Below are positions 1 to 13,049 of a stretch of 64,000 nucleotides of DNA, piece by piece. Source of the DNA: Saccopteryx bilineata (lineage: Eukaryota > Chordata > Mammalia > Chiroptera > Emballonuridae); NCBI RefSeq assembly GCF_036850765.1, contig NC_089490.1, forward strand, positions 276,968,482 through 277,032,481, in the 5' to 3' direction. The notes under the pieces are model-generated. The model was not told the origin of the DNA and did no database searches. It was given only the letters and a program-made list of their open reading frames with translations. Numbering within the stretch: position 1 is the first letter of the stretch; every line of letters begins with the position of its first letter. The translations under genes were made by a program, and so were the position numbers.

Positions 1-252
1 ACCTGGCATGCCCACCAGGGGGCGATGCTGGGCCCCTTGAGAGCATTGCTCCATTGCAGCTGGAGCCCTTCTAGCACCTGAGGCAGAGTCCATGGAGCCA
101 CCCTCAGCACCCAGGCCAACTTTGCTCCAATGGAGCCTTGGCTGCAGGAAGGGAAGAGAGAGAAGGAGAGGGGGAAGGGTGGAGAAGCAGATGAGCACTT
201 CTCCTGTGTACCCTGATCGAGAATCGAACCTGGGACATCCACACACCAGGCC
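1..252 (-). mobile_element. tRNA-derived SINE, type A, cut by window edge
   Basis: Reverse-strand copy of the SINE type seen complete at 56756-57151. It reads back through the CTGGTGGGC-type tail, the CTCCATTGGAGCAAAG block and the B-box-like GGTTCGATTCTCG. The tRNA A-box head beyond 252 is missing, so the copy is 5'-truncated, and its 3' end lies outside the window. The frame at 92-310 falls inside it and is not a gene. Confidence 0.85.
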
Positions 253-3005
253 AAAAAAATCTGAAATACTTCACATTTTTTTAGCTTTTATTTTTTCTTT
301 TTCGATATAAATTCTCTTTTAGTAAATGCAATAAAATAAAAGAATCTAGGTGATTCTAATATGTGAGCAACATAGTACTATTGAAACCCAATTTTATATT
401 TAAAAATATTTCTTTGGATTATGTATTAGTTTCACATTAGAAATCTGAGGTAAAGTACATGAGTTACTAGAAAAAAAAAGGATATATCCACATTGATTTA
501 CTTTTTCTCCCCCCAGGAATCAGGGCAACAAATGGGTATAAAATATCATATGTTTCCTATATTATAAAAAGTCATTTTTTTTTACATGGACAAAGTCTAG
601 TGATTAACACATTAATTCAGTAGAGATGTGTGGGTCCCAGAGCCTGAGAAAGGATCCCTGGCCATGTCTGTGCTCCCTGAGGCCCAGGAGAGGGAATGGA
701 TAGGTGGGAATGAACGTGGGGCCTCATCTGTAAATTGTTAAATTCCAAGCTTAGGTTGAAAATTAGTCTGCTGCCTGGTGGAGTGCTGCAATGGTGAGTC
801 TAGGCAGTGGTTTCCAAACCAAGGTGCATGGACCAATTTATCCTGATGGGCAATGTTTCTAGCTTTTCTGAGCATTTATTTTCAAATCTTCCTTTGAGAA
901 ATTCATACTGGGTGCTTATTTCATAATGTACATAATATAGCAGCATTTGTGTAAATCTACAGGTAGATCATGGTAGATGCACTGTGAGGATTCCCAATAA
1001 CCGTTACTGGAAGGGCCATGATCTGAAGGCCTGGGGTGGATTAATGGGCACGATGATGGAAAAGAAAGGATATGTGCAGGAAACATCTCAAGGTGCAGCC
1101 AGAAACTTGCCTGATGAAGATTTTGACAGCAGATGTTGTGAATGAGATGAGGGCAGTGAAATTCGGAAGGAATAGTTTCTGAATGTGCAGGTTGTCAGGA
1201 CTCCTCAATCAAGAAATCAGATAATTCTGATTTCTTCTTTCATAAGAGGCGAGTGAATGAGGTCACAAATGGGCACAGCTTTATTTGCACAAAACAGCTT
1301 TATTTGAACATATTAATTAGCTTCAACTAATGTTCAAAGCTGAATTTTTGTGGGGTTTATTTTATACATTCCAAAACTAAGTCAGGTGTATTAAACTCTG
1401 GGAAAATTCAATTAATTTGAAGTCGGTTCTTACAGGACAAAAAAAAATACCAAAGTTAGTGAAAAGAACCAATTCTTCACTTTAAGGAAAGCCCTTGACA
1501 TTGGCATCTTTCAAGTAGTGAACTTTCCTACTACATTAAAATATAATTCAATTTAAAATATTATAATTTACATAAAATTCTTCAGAAGCCCATTCTGAGA
1601 CATCCTTCATTACTGAGTCTCAAGGTATGAATAAATTTAGGATTCTAGTTTAACTATCAGAGGATACTGAAAATTATGCTTACCAAAGAGATCAGTTGAA
1701 CCCACATTTTCTTTTTTAAGGTATGACATACATGTAACATAAAAGACAGCTTATAAAGGAAAGCTAACATCGTTAGAATATTTAAACTGATAAGGATGAG
1801 TGCCAATGGTAACAGAAAAAACACATTCATTCTAGAAACAACAGAATGTCTTGACAACAGATAAAAAAATCAAAACCTATGTATACAGAGAGTCTGCTGC
1901 AATGATTTTCACTGCATATCAAGAACAAGATTTAAGAAATATTCCTTATTTCCTAATTCACAATCCAAGTCTGACTCCATCTAAAACATGAAATGTTAAA
2001 TTAGCACAGAGCTCTAAATATGTGCTTATCAAGGACCTCATATTCCTAAACTCATGCAATTAGTTTTCATTAGCACCTGAGGTTACAAAATGAGCTGAAA
2101 CAGTTGCGTTGTTTAGCATATGAAACAGCTCAGATTGCCGCAAGCCAAGCCACATATGGCCTCTGCATGGAAACACATTAGTTCCTCAGCACACATCACT
2201 AAAAGTCCGTCCAAAAAGTCTCTTAGGAAATCTTCTCCAGAGCGTTTTGGAGGATTTTCACTTTAGATTTTAAGTCACTGTGGCTCAAGGTCCTGGCATT
2301 CCCCTTCTCTATTTTTCTCATAAGAAGATCAAAGAAAAGATTGCAATATAATCATGACCATCTCTCCAGGCTTTTAAAAAAACAATTACAAATGGCTTTA
2401 TTGAAGTGTTATTTCAAAGGAAAAACTAAAAGAACAAAACACATATACCCTTAATTATGTCCAAAAAGTACACATTTAACAACAATGTTAATATTGCTTT
2501 CTACCTTTTGTCTTTGCCCTTGTTAAGAAATCTGGGATTAATGCTGGGGTTAGTCTCTATTTGAGGTTCATGGAAAGGGAAGTGCAAAAAATAGAAAAAA
2601 AAGAACCTAAATGTAACAAGAGTTTTCCCACTGGTATAGTCTATTTACTGAGCTCTCCCATGGAGACTATGCCTGAAGTCTGCCTAGAAAGGGAAAGAAA
2701 GGGTAGCTCTTACACTTTCAGCCTTTCTTATCCTTCAAACAAGTTGCTCTGAGACACAATATCCTCACCATTGGTAAATAAACACAGTCTGGTTAACAGG
2801 CAAACTGATAATAAAGTATAGAAAGAAAAAATAGATTTATCCATTTTTGTATTGCCATTTCTGGAGAGTTAAGTAGAAGCCAGTCTACTCTGTATAAACA
2901 TAAAAAAAAGGAACTGTATATTGTTCTCCTCAATATATTACATGAACAAAGTTCTATTAAATAACACATTGAAGAAAATAATGTCATGATGAAAATAAAT
3001 TCTAC
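253..3005. other. Intergenic or intronic DNA, no gene seen
   Basis: AT-rich sequence without long open frames or recognisable exons. A stretch near 806-835 resembles the terminus of an old hAT/MER5-type element (a CAGTGGTTTCCAAACC-like start), but I cannot find the partner end. Confidence 0.4.
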
Positions 3006-3830
3006 AAATGTGAGAATGTCTCAATATGAAGAAATTTATTAATATAGTCCATCATATTAACAGAGATAAAGAAAAAATCTCATAGATGCAGAAATGTGTT
3101 CGATGATTTTCAACTCTTAACACAAATTTACATTATAACACTTAATAAAATAGAAATAGATATCAACATGTATATGTTGTTTGCATTGATGCATATATCT
3201 ACAGATATCAAATAGAAGAAAATAGAAACTGAGTTATCCTGCACACGCATGCGCGCGCGCGCACACACACACACGATTTATGATAAAGGTAGTATGAGAG
3301 CAATAGTTGATATATAATTTTTTTCAGTACATGGGTCCTTGTCAGTTATATATTCATATAGGTTAAAAAAAAGAATCTTGGCCTGTATCTTATACCATAA
3401 AGAAAATCAATTCCAAGAAAATTATAGATCTAAAATTAATAAGTAAAACAATGAGTCATGCAGAAGATAACATCGAAAAATATCTTCACGATTTAGAGCA
3501 GCCAAAGGTTCTTTAAACAGGTCATGAAACTCAGTAATCATTAAATATAAAGATGGATAATATTTTTTAAAAAGAAAATGTTTATTAAAATATACTTATG
3601 AGAGTGTAAAATAGCCATTTTAAGGCAAGAAGAGATTTCTCATGTACCTACCTAACAAAGAACTAGAGTCCCAAATGGATATAAACCTTATGTACATTGA
3701 TTAGCACACATATTGCAGTGAATTTATAATGTTTGAAAAAAGCATTACTTTTATTTCAGTTTCCATATTAAGAGCATAAAAGCAAATCAAAACCCACAAC
3801 CAAGAGATGTGTTCTTGGGTCATCATTAGC
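3006..3830 (+). mobile_element. Ancient L1 fragment(s), ORF2-derived
   Basis: Degraded sequence matching the general wording of mammalian L1 ORF2 DNA: a TTTATTAATATAGTCCATCA block near 3037, then CTGTATCTTATACC near 3383 and AAAGGTTCTTTAAACAGG near 3505. Many substitutions and indels leave no open frame. Subfamily not resolved. Confidence 0.5.
3241..3273. repeat. (CA)/(CG) microsatellite
   Basis: Compound alternating purine-pyrimidine run CACACG-CATGCG-(CG)n-(CA)n, about 33 bp, inside the old L1 fragment. Confidence 0.85.
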
Positions 3831-5534
3831 TAGAAAGATGACAGCCTTCACAGATTCTTTTTTTATTTTTAATTTTGGTAAAAATCGCATGTGACAGCAG
3901 CAGTCATCAATTGACCTAAAGGAGATGTTGCTTGCAATTTTGCAGATGCGATCTCATTTATGTTCTTTAAAGCTTTCCCTAGAAGCTCTGTAGGAAGAGG
4001 ATCTAGAAGGTCAATGACAGGAACAGGAAGACCACTTAGGGGTCATCCAGTGAGAGATTATGGCATCTGGAGGCACAGTAGTGGAGGGGGAGGTGAGAAG
4101 GGGTCAGATTTGGTCAATACAAGTGGACAGGATTGGTGAGACACTATATGTCACTATATGTCAGGGGAAACCAGTGTATTTAACACAGCACAGACATTAA
4201 AGACACATTAGTATTTCCTTCCTGGTGCTTATTTGGAAATTTTCAAACATTCAGAAAAGTTGAAATAATTTTCCAATGAACCCCACAATAGCGTAAACCT
4301 AGCTCCTGCTATTAACAGTTTACCACACTGTTTATCACATGCCCATACATGTATCTAACCTTCTATCCTCTCCCATCAAACCATTTTATGCATTTCAAAA
4401 TAAATTGCAGACATTACTACACATCTTCCTAAATACTTCGGCAGGCATTTCATTAAGATGCCATTTTTTTTGTTTAGAGTTTTATATAAAATTTACATGC
4501 AATGAAATGCTTAAATCATAAGTGCGTATTTGATAAATTTTGAAAAAGACTTATCATCTAATAAAACATTTATTTTATCCAACAGCATATTGAGATGCTG
4601 CAAATCACTATGAATTTAACACCTGATATTATCTTAGGTAATTTCTCAAAGACATAAAGCAGCAGGAAAAACTAGAAAAATGTGTGAGAAAAATATATCT
4701 AAAATTCAATAATTTTAATAGCCATCTAACAGTACTCAATTTTTTTACACTGTTTCCTTATGAGAGTAATAGATGCAATATCTTTTTTATAACTAGAATC
4801 CCATATGGAAAAGATAAGGTTGTTAATTTGATTTATCTTTCAATTACTCAATATATTTAGCCTGTACAAGTATCATTAAAACTCAGGTTAATGAGACATA
4901 TTTTTAGGCTTTAAAGAAAGTCAACAGTTCTGGCTAAACTTAATTTCATAAATCACAATTATAATATCAGTACAGTAAAACCATCAGTTTTATTTAACTG
5001 AGAAGCAGGGATTATAGAACTTCCCAAGTTTTCTACTCAAAACATATGGACACATACAACTTGAGAAAAGAACAACAGGCTTGTGGAAAGGAGGTCAAAG
5101 TTACATTTTTCATATTTCAGGAGCCCGGAACCAACAAAATGCCCCCCATCATCACCTTCATGTTCATTGCTAAAATACAGAACCGTTAATCATGGTTGAG
5201 ATTTGAAGAGAAGTTCTGGGGGTTTCATGATGATGTCATTTTAAGTGTCATCTTGGGAGAATTAAGAGTCTGTCTTATCAGCATCTCTGAGCAGGAGATA
5301 ATCAGGAAACCAGCAGGAATGATAAAGAAAAGTAAAAAACTGAAGACTTGCAGCAGAAGGGTGAGGGCTTCTGAAAGAGGAGAGGATGTGAATGAGGTGA
5401 AACAGAAAAAGTGTGAACCAGCTTTACACAGACCGCTTACTGACCAAGTCATTCATTTAGTATTCAAGATTGTCATTCGTTTCCCTTTTTTGTCCTGTCA
5501 TTTTTCTGCACATTCTTTTCACAGCTCAGAGTTG
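3831..5534. other. Unassigned sequence with an ancient repeat near 4190-4545
   Basis: No gene seen. About 4190-4545 has the texture of an old mammal-wide dispersed repeat: AAATTTTCAAACATTCAGAAAAGTTG near 4235, then an AAATTTACATGCAATGAAATGC block near 4490 as in old L1M 3' UTRs. The family is uncertain. The 114-codon frame at 5196-5540 has no recognisable domain. Confidence 0.35.
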
Positions 5535-5990
5535 CTTTAGTGATGTATAATCGACAAATAAAATACTGAGATATTTAAAGTGTATATTGTGATTTGAGAG
5601 ATACACACACACACGTATGCACATAAGAAAAAATTTTTCACCACCTAATTAACACTTCTGTTATGTCATATATTTATCTTTATTTTTGGTGAGAATATTT
5701 AAGTACTATTCTCTTAGCAAATTTCAACTGTTCAATACTGGGTTATTAATAATATTCACCATGTTTTACATTAAATCCTAAGACCTTGAGTAACTTTTCT
5801 TTGTTTTCCCCACACCTCCAACCCTGGCAAGCACTATTCTTCTCTCTGTTTCTATAAGATTATTTTTCTTTTCTTTTCTTTCTTCTACCTTTTTTTTCTA
5901 TTTTAGATTCCACATAGAAGTCATACCATGTAGGATTTTTTTCTTTCTCTTAATATAATGCCCTCAAAGTCCATGTACACTGTGGCAAAT
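5535..5990 (-). mobile_element. Ancient L1M 3' UTR fragment
   Basis: Pattern of an old L1 3' end in reverse orientation: an AATCGACAAATAAAATACTGAGATATTTAAAGTG-like start, an internal CCCTGGCAAGCACTATTCTTC block, then TTTTAGATTCCACATAGAAGTCATACCATG near 5902. Assigned by memory of the consensus layout, so moderate confidence. Confidence 0.5.
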
Positions 5991-8879
5991 GTCCTTTACA
6001 TTTCCACCAAAAGAAGTCATGCTTTGTCATGTCAACTTCACACAAAGGGTCAGCCAAAAAGGAAAAAAAATTAAGACAAAAACAAACAAACAAACAAAAC
6101 AACACAATGGCCCCACATGGCTTGTTTTATTTTTTTCCAAAAGGACCACCTTTACTTTTAGCAGACATTGCCACCTTCCCTGAGTGACCCTGTCATTTGC
6201 TTACTCCATACCACACCTCTCTGTTTGGTGACCACAACTTCTATGCGAACAACAGGTAGGGCACTACCCGTTGGTACCTTACTCTGTTTAGTTCAGTGTT
6301 GTCCTCCCCACCTTGCCCAAGCACCTCTGCACTCACATATTACGATCAATAACTACACTAACCCTGAAACATTGCCTCAAGTCACCCCACTCTGATACCA
6401 CCTCCTTTCATTAGGGCTACTTTCTCTTACACTCCCATTTTCAGAATTTCCTGACCTTAGTGGGACCTCCCCCTAAAGTGATGTTTATACTCTCTCACCA
6501 TCTGATTCACTGGGATCAGGCCCCTCTAGAAATCCCTGTGAGGGTCTAACACTTGTCCATTATATTTGGCATCTCAAGAGAAATCAGTAAACCTACACTC
6601 ATGAAGAGTAAGATTTTGCAACAAGGTCTCAGTGTGGGAAAATGACAGTATGTCAGTGGACAGGTGATGAAGATGCCAAATGTTGGAGACATGCTGGGTT
6701 CTCCCCCAGCGGACGGACCATCGGCGAGGTGCACCACACAAAGACATTGATGGAAGAGTAACCACACAGCTCTCAAATGCCCTGGGTTGATTTTGTACAA
6801 CAGCTTTGTTATGAATAATAAACGTATTCAGTTGAAAGAACTATTGAAAAATCTTTGAAAGGAAAAACCAAAACAATACGGTAGTTGCATTTATTTGTGA
6901 GGAGTCCTGCTTTAAAACCTGTGACAGTTAATGAATTGGATAATGAGTCTTGTATTCTAATATAAAAATTAGTTGTAACATTTCAACAAAACAATAACAG
7001 CTTATTTAAAATAACTATTTTCAAATGTTTTGCCAACACTGTTTTCATAAAACAGTCCGTAAAGCTTTCTAAATTACCTTTCCCTGGAAACTATCATCCT
7101 TTGAAGTGTTATTAAGAAGATCACATACAATGCTACCATCACCATTTTTTATAATGCTCTTAAATAATAAACTTTTCATTTGCAATGAAAAAAAATTGTG
7201 ATTCTTACATAATAACCATTTCTACTCCTTTTTCTAGTATCACAAGGAAAAAGGTTTTGCTATGGTAACCCTGGCTTCAGAAGGTTCTGGTTGTAAAGTT
7301 TCAAAAGAATTACCATACTCTGGAGCTTTTAGTTTTGAACATAAAGCAGATATTTTTTTAAAAATCCTCCCTTGCCCAATCATCGACATACACCCACATG
7401 CCTCGGTGCTGACTTTTATTGACTAGCAAAACCACATTTCCTATACTCTTGACCTCATGAGTACGTGTTTTCTCACAGCTCATAATGAAACATTTTAATT
7501 AATCATTTTTAAATGTAATTAAGCAAGGGGGAAGCACTACAAGACTATTCCTTTGTCTCTAGGGTTTTGTTAGTTCCTCTTCATCTAAAATCCGAGCCTG
7601 ACAGGTGAAGTGTATGGACCCGAAGGGGATGGCAGAGGCAGCTTTACACACTCTCTTAGCCTTAAAGTAAGATGACATCTTGCTGTAGTTGCAACTCCAT
7701 TTAATAAAGAAGAAAGCAATATTTTTCTAGGTTAAGATATAAACTATGTTGAATGTAATCATGAATAGATTGTATCAGGTGCAGAACATTTCTATTATAA
7801 GGGTTTTAGACAGAGTATTGACTGATTTAATGTAAGATCAAGTATGTTCTCTTAGCAGGAAGAGTCAGAAGTGGTTATTAATAGCAATTGAATGCTTTTT
7901 AGATGTTTTGCCTGTAAAAATAATCTTTAAACTAGAAATTACGGTTGTTTGATGGATTCGTGGAGCTAGAACAGAAGTTTAGGAATCTTTAGATCAAGAG
8001 TTTTTACATAGAATATCATGGTGAAACTTTTTCACTCAATGCTTTTGGCATCTGGGCATTATAGTGCAAGACTAGCAAATAGAGGGCAGGAGAGCTAAAC
8101 TTGAAATGTTGTCAGCTGGGATGTACTTTTTAGGTTAAATAAGTAAGAGATTTGAGACCTAGAAGTTACTGGGAAAACGAAGAGTGTCACTTACCAGGGT
8201 ATATTCCTGTTGCCCACTGGTGCCCCTGGAAGCTTTTAGCTCCTCTTTTCTCTCTGCAGAGACAAAATATCACTCAGGAATCAAGAGCTGAAAGTCCTTT
8301 GGAGACCCAAAGGTAGAAGAACTGATCCTTAAGATTAGGAGGTTTGAAGAGGGTAGAGTGATGATGGAATCCAACTACTCCAACTGGAAGACCAGCTAAA
8401 ACACCCACCATGCTGCTTAATATACGGCTACAATCCACTCTGCCTCCCTGAGCACAGAGCTAGATGACATTTCCCATCCCCCCTAAAGTTAGGCATCACC
8501 ACGTACTTGGGTCCTCCCAGTGGGATAGTGACAGAAATGACAGAGGTTCATCCCCTTTGAGGAAATGTCCAGTGCTAGGTTTTCCATCCTGGTCCTCCTT
8601 CCAAATGACTGGCATGGTGAGATCATACAACCTTGGAAACCACACAGTAAACTTCTATTGTCTTAGTCTTGGCATCTTGGGACCCTTATTGTAACCACAA
8701 TTTAGAATAGACTAATGAGTGCAACTGACAGTAGAAGTTCACTTCAAAAACAAATTATAATAACTCACATTTAGTTTTGTTCAAAACTGTCTGCTTATGC
8801 AGAAAGAAAGTGACCTTCCACTTCTGGGAAGTCATGCACATATTTGGCAAAGTGAAGATGATAATGTCCTAATGAGCCT
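5991..8879. other. Intergenic or intronic DNA, no gene seen
   Basis: AT-rich sequence with short chance frames only (for example 6546-6800, 8464-8694). I see no exon-like conserved frame, LTR or SINE. Confidence 0.35.
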
Positions 8880-9420
8880 GACCTGGCCACTCAAAGCCCC
8901 AGCAAGTGCTATCCACACAGCGCCTGAGTGAGCCTTCCACAAATGGTTTCCCATTACTATTCAATAAAATCCACAGTACTTCATACAACAGCTTTCTCCA
9001 GGTCTCCAGCTGCTCTTGATGTTCCCTTCCTCCTGTCAGACTGATACTGTCTGACTTGGGTGAACCGACTGAATTTCTTCCTGTTCTAGGACCTGCTCGG
9101 ACTGTGTTTTTCCTCCTGTTAGCTTTGTCTCACTGACTCTCACTGACCGCCCCCTCCACCCTCATCTGAAGTTTCAGTTTCTCTAGGACTGGTTCCCCTT
9201 CTCCCAGACTAGCTGGTATCACCCTGACCTCCTTATTGTACCATCACAATAGTGACTGCTTATGTATCGATTATATTGTTTAATATTGATCTTTCCTCTT
9301 GGGCTTGAAGCTCTGTGAAAACATGACTATGTTTACCTTATAATCCCTGTACCCCAAAGCTAATGGCAGACCCTGGAGACAGTAGGTCTCCCAAAGTCCT
9401 TTTGAAATTGAGGATTAGAG
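8880..9420 (+). mobile_element. LINE2 (L2) fragment
   Basis: Contains L2-like landmarks in + order: TGGTTTCCCATTACTATTCAATAAAATCCA near 8944, a pyrimidine-rich body, then CTTGAAGCTCTGTGAAAACATGACTATG near 9305 and a tail similar to the usual GCACAGTGCCTGGCA/GTAGGT ending near 9385. Strongly diverged. Confidence 0.5.
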
Positions 9421-10012
9421 TCTAGAGTTCATGGCCTTGTGGGGATCAACACCCCTCAGAAAGGGCGGAGACAGGGGCTGTAAGATCTTCCCAGGACCCA
9501 TTTCCCCAGCCTCGGAGTGCACCAGTTTTAGTATGACCAGAGCCAGGAGCAGACCTTACTCCTTCCCTTGAGGGAAACTCTTCCTTTAAAGCACCTTCAT
9601 GTCATACTGACTCCAGGGCAAAGGGGCAGCATGGTTTCCAAGCTCACACTCCCCTTGCTGATCTGTGCTTTCCAAGCACCTGCCATGGGGATGGGACCTT
9701 GTGCTTTACTCTGCTTTATTCTTTCTTAATGCTCCATTTTTCTTACCCTCATTCTAAACAGGCTGTCTACGCGAAGGGTTCAACAACAGAAAACAAAGTC
9801 GGAAAGAATTTAGAATTTTGATTTTCAATATTTTACATCCTGAGGGAATAGTAAGGACTTCTGGAACAGACCCAAATAATGGGAGAAAACACCAAACTGG
9901 ACTGGGAAACTATTTCCTGTATTCAGAGATGAATGAGGGGGAGATATAAGATAATGGTCATTGTGGACCTGGGACCGGGGATTGAATTAAGAAAGTACAA
10001 CAGAGTGAAAAA

Positions 10013-10013
<1 letters not shown>

Positions 10014-10052
<39 letters not shown>
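10014..10052. repeat. (TG)n microsatellite
   Basis: About 19 uninterrupted TG units adjoining the purine-rich tail of the SINE at 10053-10303. It probably grew from that tail. Confidence 0.95.
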
Positions 10053-10053
<1 letters not shown>

Positions 10054-10303
10054 CAGAAAGAGAGAGAGGGATAGACAGACAGGAAGCGAGAGAGATGAGA
10101 AGCATCAATTCTTTGTTGTGGCACCTTAGTTGTTCATTGATTGCTTTCTCATATGTGCCTGGACCAAGGGACTACAGCAGACCCAGTGACCCCTTGCTGA
10201 AGCTAGCAACCTTGGGCTCAAGCTGGTGAGCTTAGGGTTTCCCACCTGGGTCCTCCACATTCCAGTCCAATGCTCTATCCACTGCACCACCGCCTGGTCA
10301 GGC
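10053..10303 (-). mobile_element. tRNA-derived SINE, type B
   Basis: Reverse-strand copy. The head reads GCCTGACCAGGCGGTGGTGCAGTGGATAGAGC from 10303 downward, with A-box-like GGTGCAGTGG. The 3' part holds the CAATGAACAACTAAGGTG and GATTGATGCTTCTCATC-type motifs and a (TC)n tail that appears here as GAGAGA. Only two 20-bp CTCAAGC units (near 10198 and 10217) are present in its core. Confidence 0.88.
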
Positions 10304-10632
10304 AAAGGAATACTTTTAACAAAGGTACATCCCTAACCTCTCTACTAAACTGAAGTAAGTGCCACCCCTGGATGCAGGGATCACATTAGCAGAGAGCTCT
10401 TCTGTAAAGCATCCAGCCCTGCTTCCAACTTCAGTCACAGATCCCACGGCTTATTTAGGTAAAGGCTGATGTCTCTTTCTTCTATATTTATGTCACTACT
10501 TGACTTTCCTATGTTACTAGCATGCGGATTTTATAAGTAGAATAGGTAAATTGAAAAGGGAAAGAGAACTCCAAAAGGTGATGAAATAGTCATTGTGTTA
10601 GGGAGCATAAGCATTTTCAAGATGGTTTCTGA

Positions 10633-10939
10633 AAAAAATCCCCATGTATAAGACGCACCTTAATTTTGGAGCCTGAAATTTGAAAAAAAAATGTATTACA
10701 TAGTTATTGAACTCAAATTTTATTCATCATAAAATTCATACAACATCACTGTCAAAATTCCCATCCATTAGCTTGTCCTCATCTGTGTCTGATGATGAAT
10801 CACTGTCTGCATATATTGCCTCGCCCTTAGTTCCAATTATGGCATTTGAAATGCCACAACCACTGTTCAAAACACACCCAGTTTTTAGGCCCCAAATTTT
10901 TTGAAAGAAGGTGCATCTTAGACATGGGCAAGTACAGTA
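10633..10939 (-). mobile_element. Short pogo/Tigger-like DNA transposon relic with transposase C-terminus
   Basis: The ends are imperfect inverted repeats: CCCATGTATAAGACGCACCTT at 10641-10661 and, on the other strand, CCCATGTCTAAGATGCACCTT at 10908-10928. Between them, on the minus strand from about 10885 to a TGA at about 10735, an uninterrupted frame encodes a CGISNAI-like motif followed by a Ser/Asp-rich acidic tail. CGISNA plus an acidic tail is typical of pogo-type transposase C-termini (the CENP-B/TIGD/JRK lineage). The DNA-binding and DDE parts are absent, so this is an internally deleted, non-autonomous copy. Target duplication not resolved. Confidence 0.6.
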
Positions 10940-13049
10940 TTACTCTGAATATTAGGTTTTATCACTTTAAATCCTCAAGAAGTTCTGAGCTTACTTTAGT
11001 GAAAAAAGATTGGAAATCTGTGGGAGAACATACCTTCCTGCGGTATGCCTCCTCCTCCAGGAAGCCAAAGCATATCCCAGCATCCGTAGATACTTAACAA
11101 ATTGCTACTAATTAAGTTCTATTATTCCTTTAGCATCTCAAATATATGTATGATAAAAATCACAAAAACTTAAAACTCTGTATCTTTTGAAATACTATAA
11201 TTTTTGAGACAAGTTCAGTATATTAAATTGTTTTCTCTAAACTCGATCCTGAAAAGAACAAGTTGCTGAGGAGTAAATAAACATAAAAAGTCTCAGAATT
11301 TTAAAAAGTTAAATTTAATGACCTCTAAACTCAAATATGCTCTAAAAAGTGTTTTTTGCTCACACAGAGAATGGCATGACATCTTTTCTGAGGAAGATAA
11401 AGTGGTTTCTTTTTTTATTCAAAATGTGCTTCTCATTGAAATCCTTAAGATTTAATTTCCTTGTGGGGAAAGGGGAAAGAAACTATGTTAATAAACCAAA
11501 GACTCATCATTTGCTAAGTCTGCGAATTTAGCAGAAATAGTCCGAAGACCTAACATCACGGGAAGACAGATGGTGTGTTAACCTATGGCTGCACTGTTTT
11601 GTTTGGTTCTGGTTGTCTGTCCCAAGCGAATAGTTTGTATTTTCCTACAATTTCTTTTTCTCACTCTCCTTTTAAAATTATGCCCAGGAGCTATAAATGA
11701 TCAAATACAAAATTGCATTCTTGCTGAATACAGGTTCCAAAAGGGAAATATATCCTTACCTTAAACTGTAATGAAACACCTCTCGAATGGGAATGCATTT
11801 TTAGAAACCTTTGGACATTTATTTTGACATGTATTTGTGTGAAACAACATTGAAACTTATAAATCATTACCTGAAAAAACTAAATAGCTGAGAATGTTTA
11901 GAGACTTTATTTAGCTTTTGATGTTATTTTACCCTCTATTTTTTGATGGAAGTTTCTCAGATTCTGAGGGTATAAGAGGTTTTTAGACTAGAGTTTTTTT
12001 ATGTGGTAAATTCTGCCATGAAGACAAATCCTTGGAAAATAAGGACAGTCCTCATTGGTCACTGAGAAGCAGGTAATCCCAAGAGGCATTGTAGAGCCTG
12101 GCTGCTCTCTTTCAGAATGGTCTATCAACCCACAGGAAAGAGAGATGGTACAAGCAGAAAGCACAGAACCCCCCCCCCCCACAAACATTACCTACACTAT
12201 TTTGCATTGAATTAAATGTATGTTCTAGGATAACACTGTTCAGGAGAGATAGAATACAAGCCACACAGATCATTTAAAATCTTCTAGAACAATAAAACAG
12301 AACAGGTGCAATTAACTTTAACACTATGATTTATGTAGTCTTATGTATTCAGAATAATACCATTTCAACAGGTAATAATTTTTTAAAAGTTGTAAGATAT
12401 TTTACATTCTTTTTCTAACAAAGTCTTTGCAACCTAGTGTGTGTTTCACACATGCAGTTCGTCTCCATGTAGCCCGGTCACACTTGACCCGCTCCACTGA
12501 CACATGTGAATAGTGGATGTTGTGTTAGAGAGAACAGATGTAAACTGCACAAAAGGGAGGCAGGGTAGGGGCTGAATAATCAGGAAAGGCTTTTGGGAGC
12601 AGAGTCCTTATCTTTGATTCAGACCAGCAAGAATGGGCAGTGCATTCCCAGGGAGTGGTCTGGGGAATGAGAGTGGCAGGGAAAAGAGCCAGCAGTGGTC
12701 CCAACCTGCGTCTGGAGGTGGATACAGGCTCACTGGAGGGAGCTGGAGAGAAGATAAGATGTCTCAAAAACAAAGCCATATAAGATTATTGCCTAATGGA
12801 GTTACTAAAATTTTATGTTTAGTTTATGTCTACTGGACACTGGAAATAATGTTTTTTAATACTTATCATTTCAGGATAGTTTATACTGAGACAAAAGTTG
12901 TGAAGGTATTTCAAAATTCCCTTCACAGTTTCACTATTATTAACATCTTATGTCAATTATTTGTTAAGAAAAATTATGAATCAATATTGATAAAATAGTA
13001 ACAACCAAAGCCCATACTTTATTCAGATTTTCTTAGATTTTACCTCATG
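10940..13049. other. Intergenic or intronic DNA, no gene seen
   Basis: No recognisable coding or repeat structure apart from a C homopolymer of about 12 at 12170-12181. Frames at 12525-12998 overlap on both strands and show no known domain. Confidence 0.35.

Noticed and set aside
5196..5540. 114-codon frame in non-repeat sequence
   Set aside because: No recognised motif, ends in low-complexity Phe/Ser, overlaps an antisense frame. No evidence for an exon.
12525..12998. Overlapping frames of 84 and 121 codons on opposite strands
   Set aside because: No domain, no codon pattern, A/T-rich 3' half; most likely chance.
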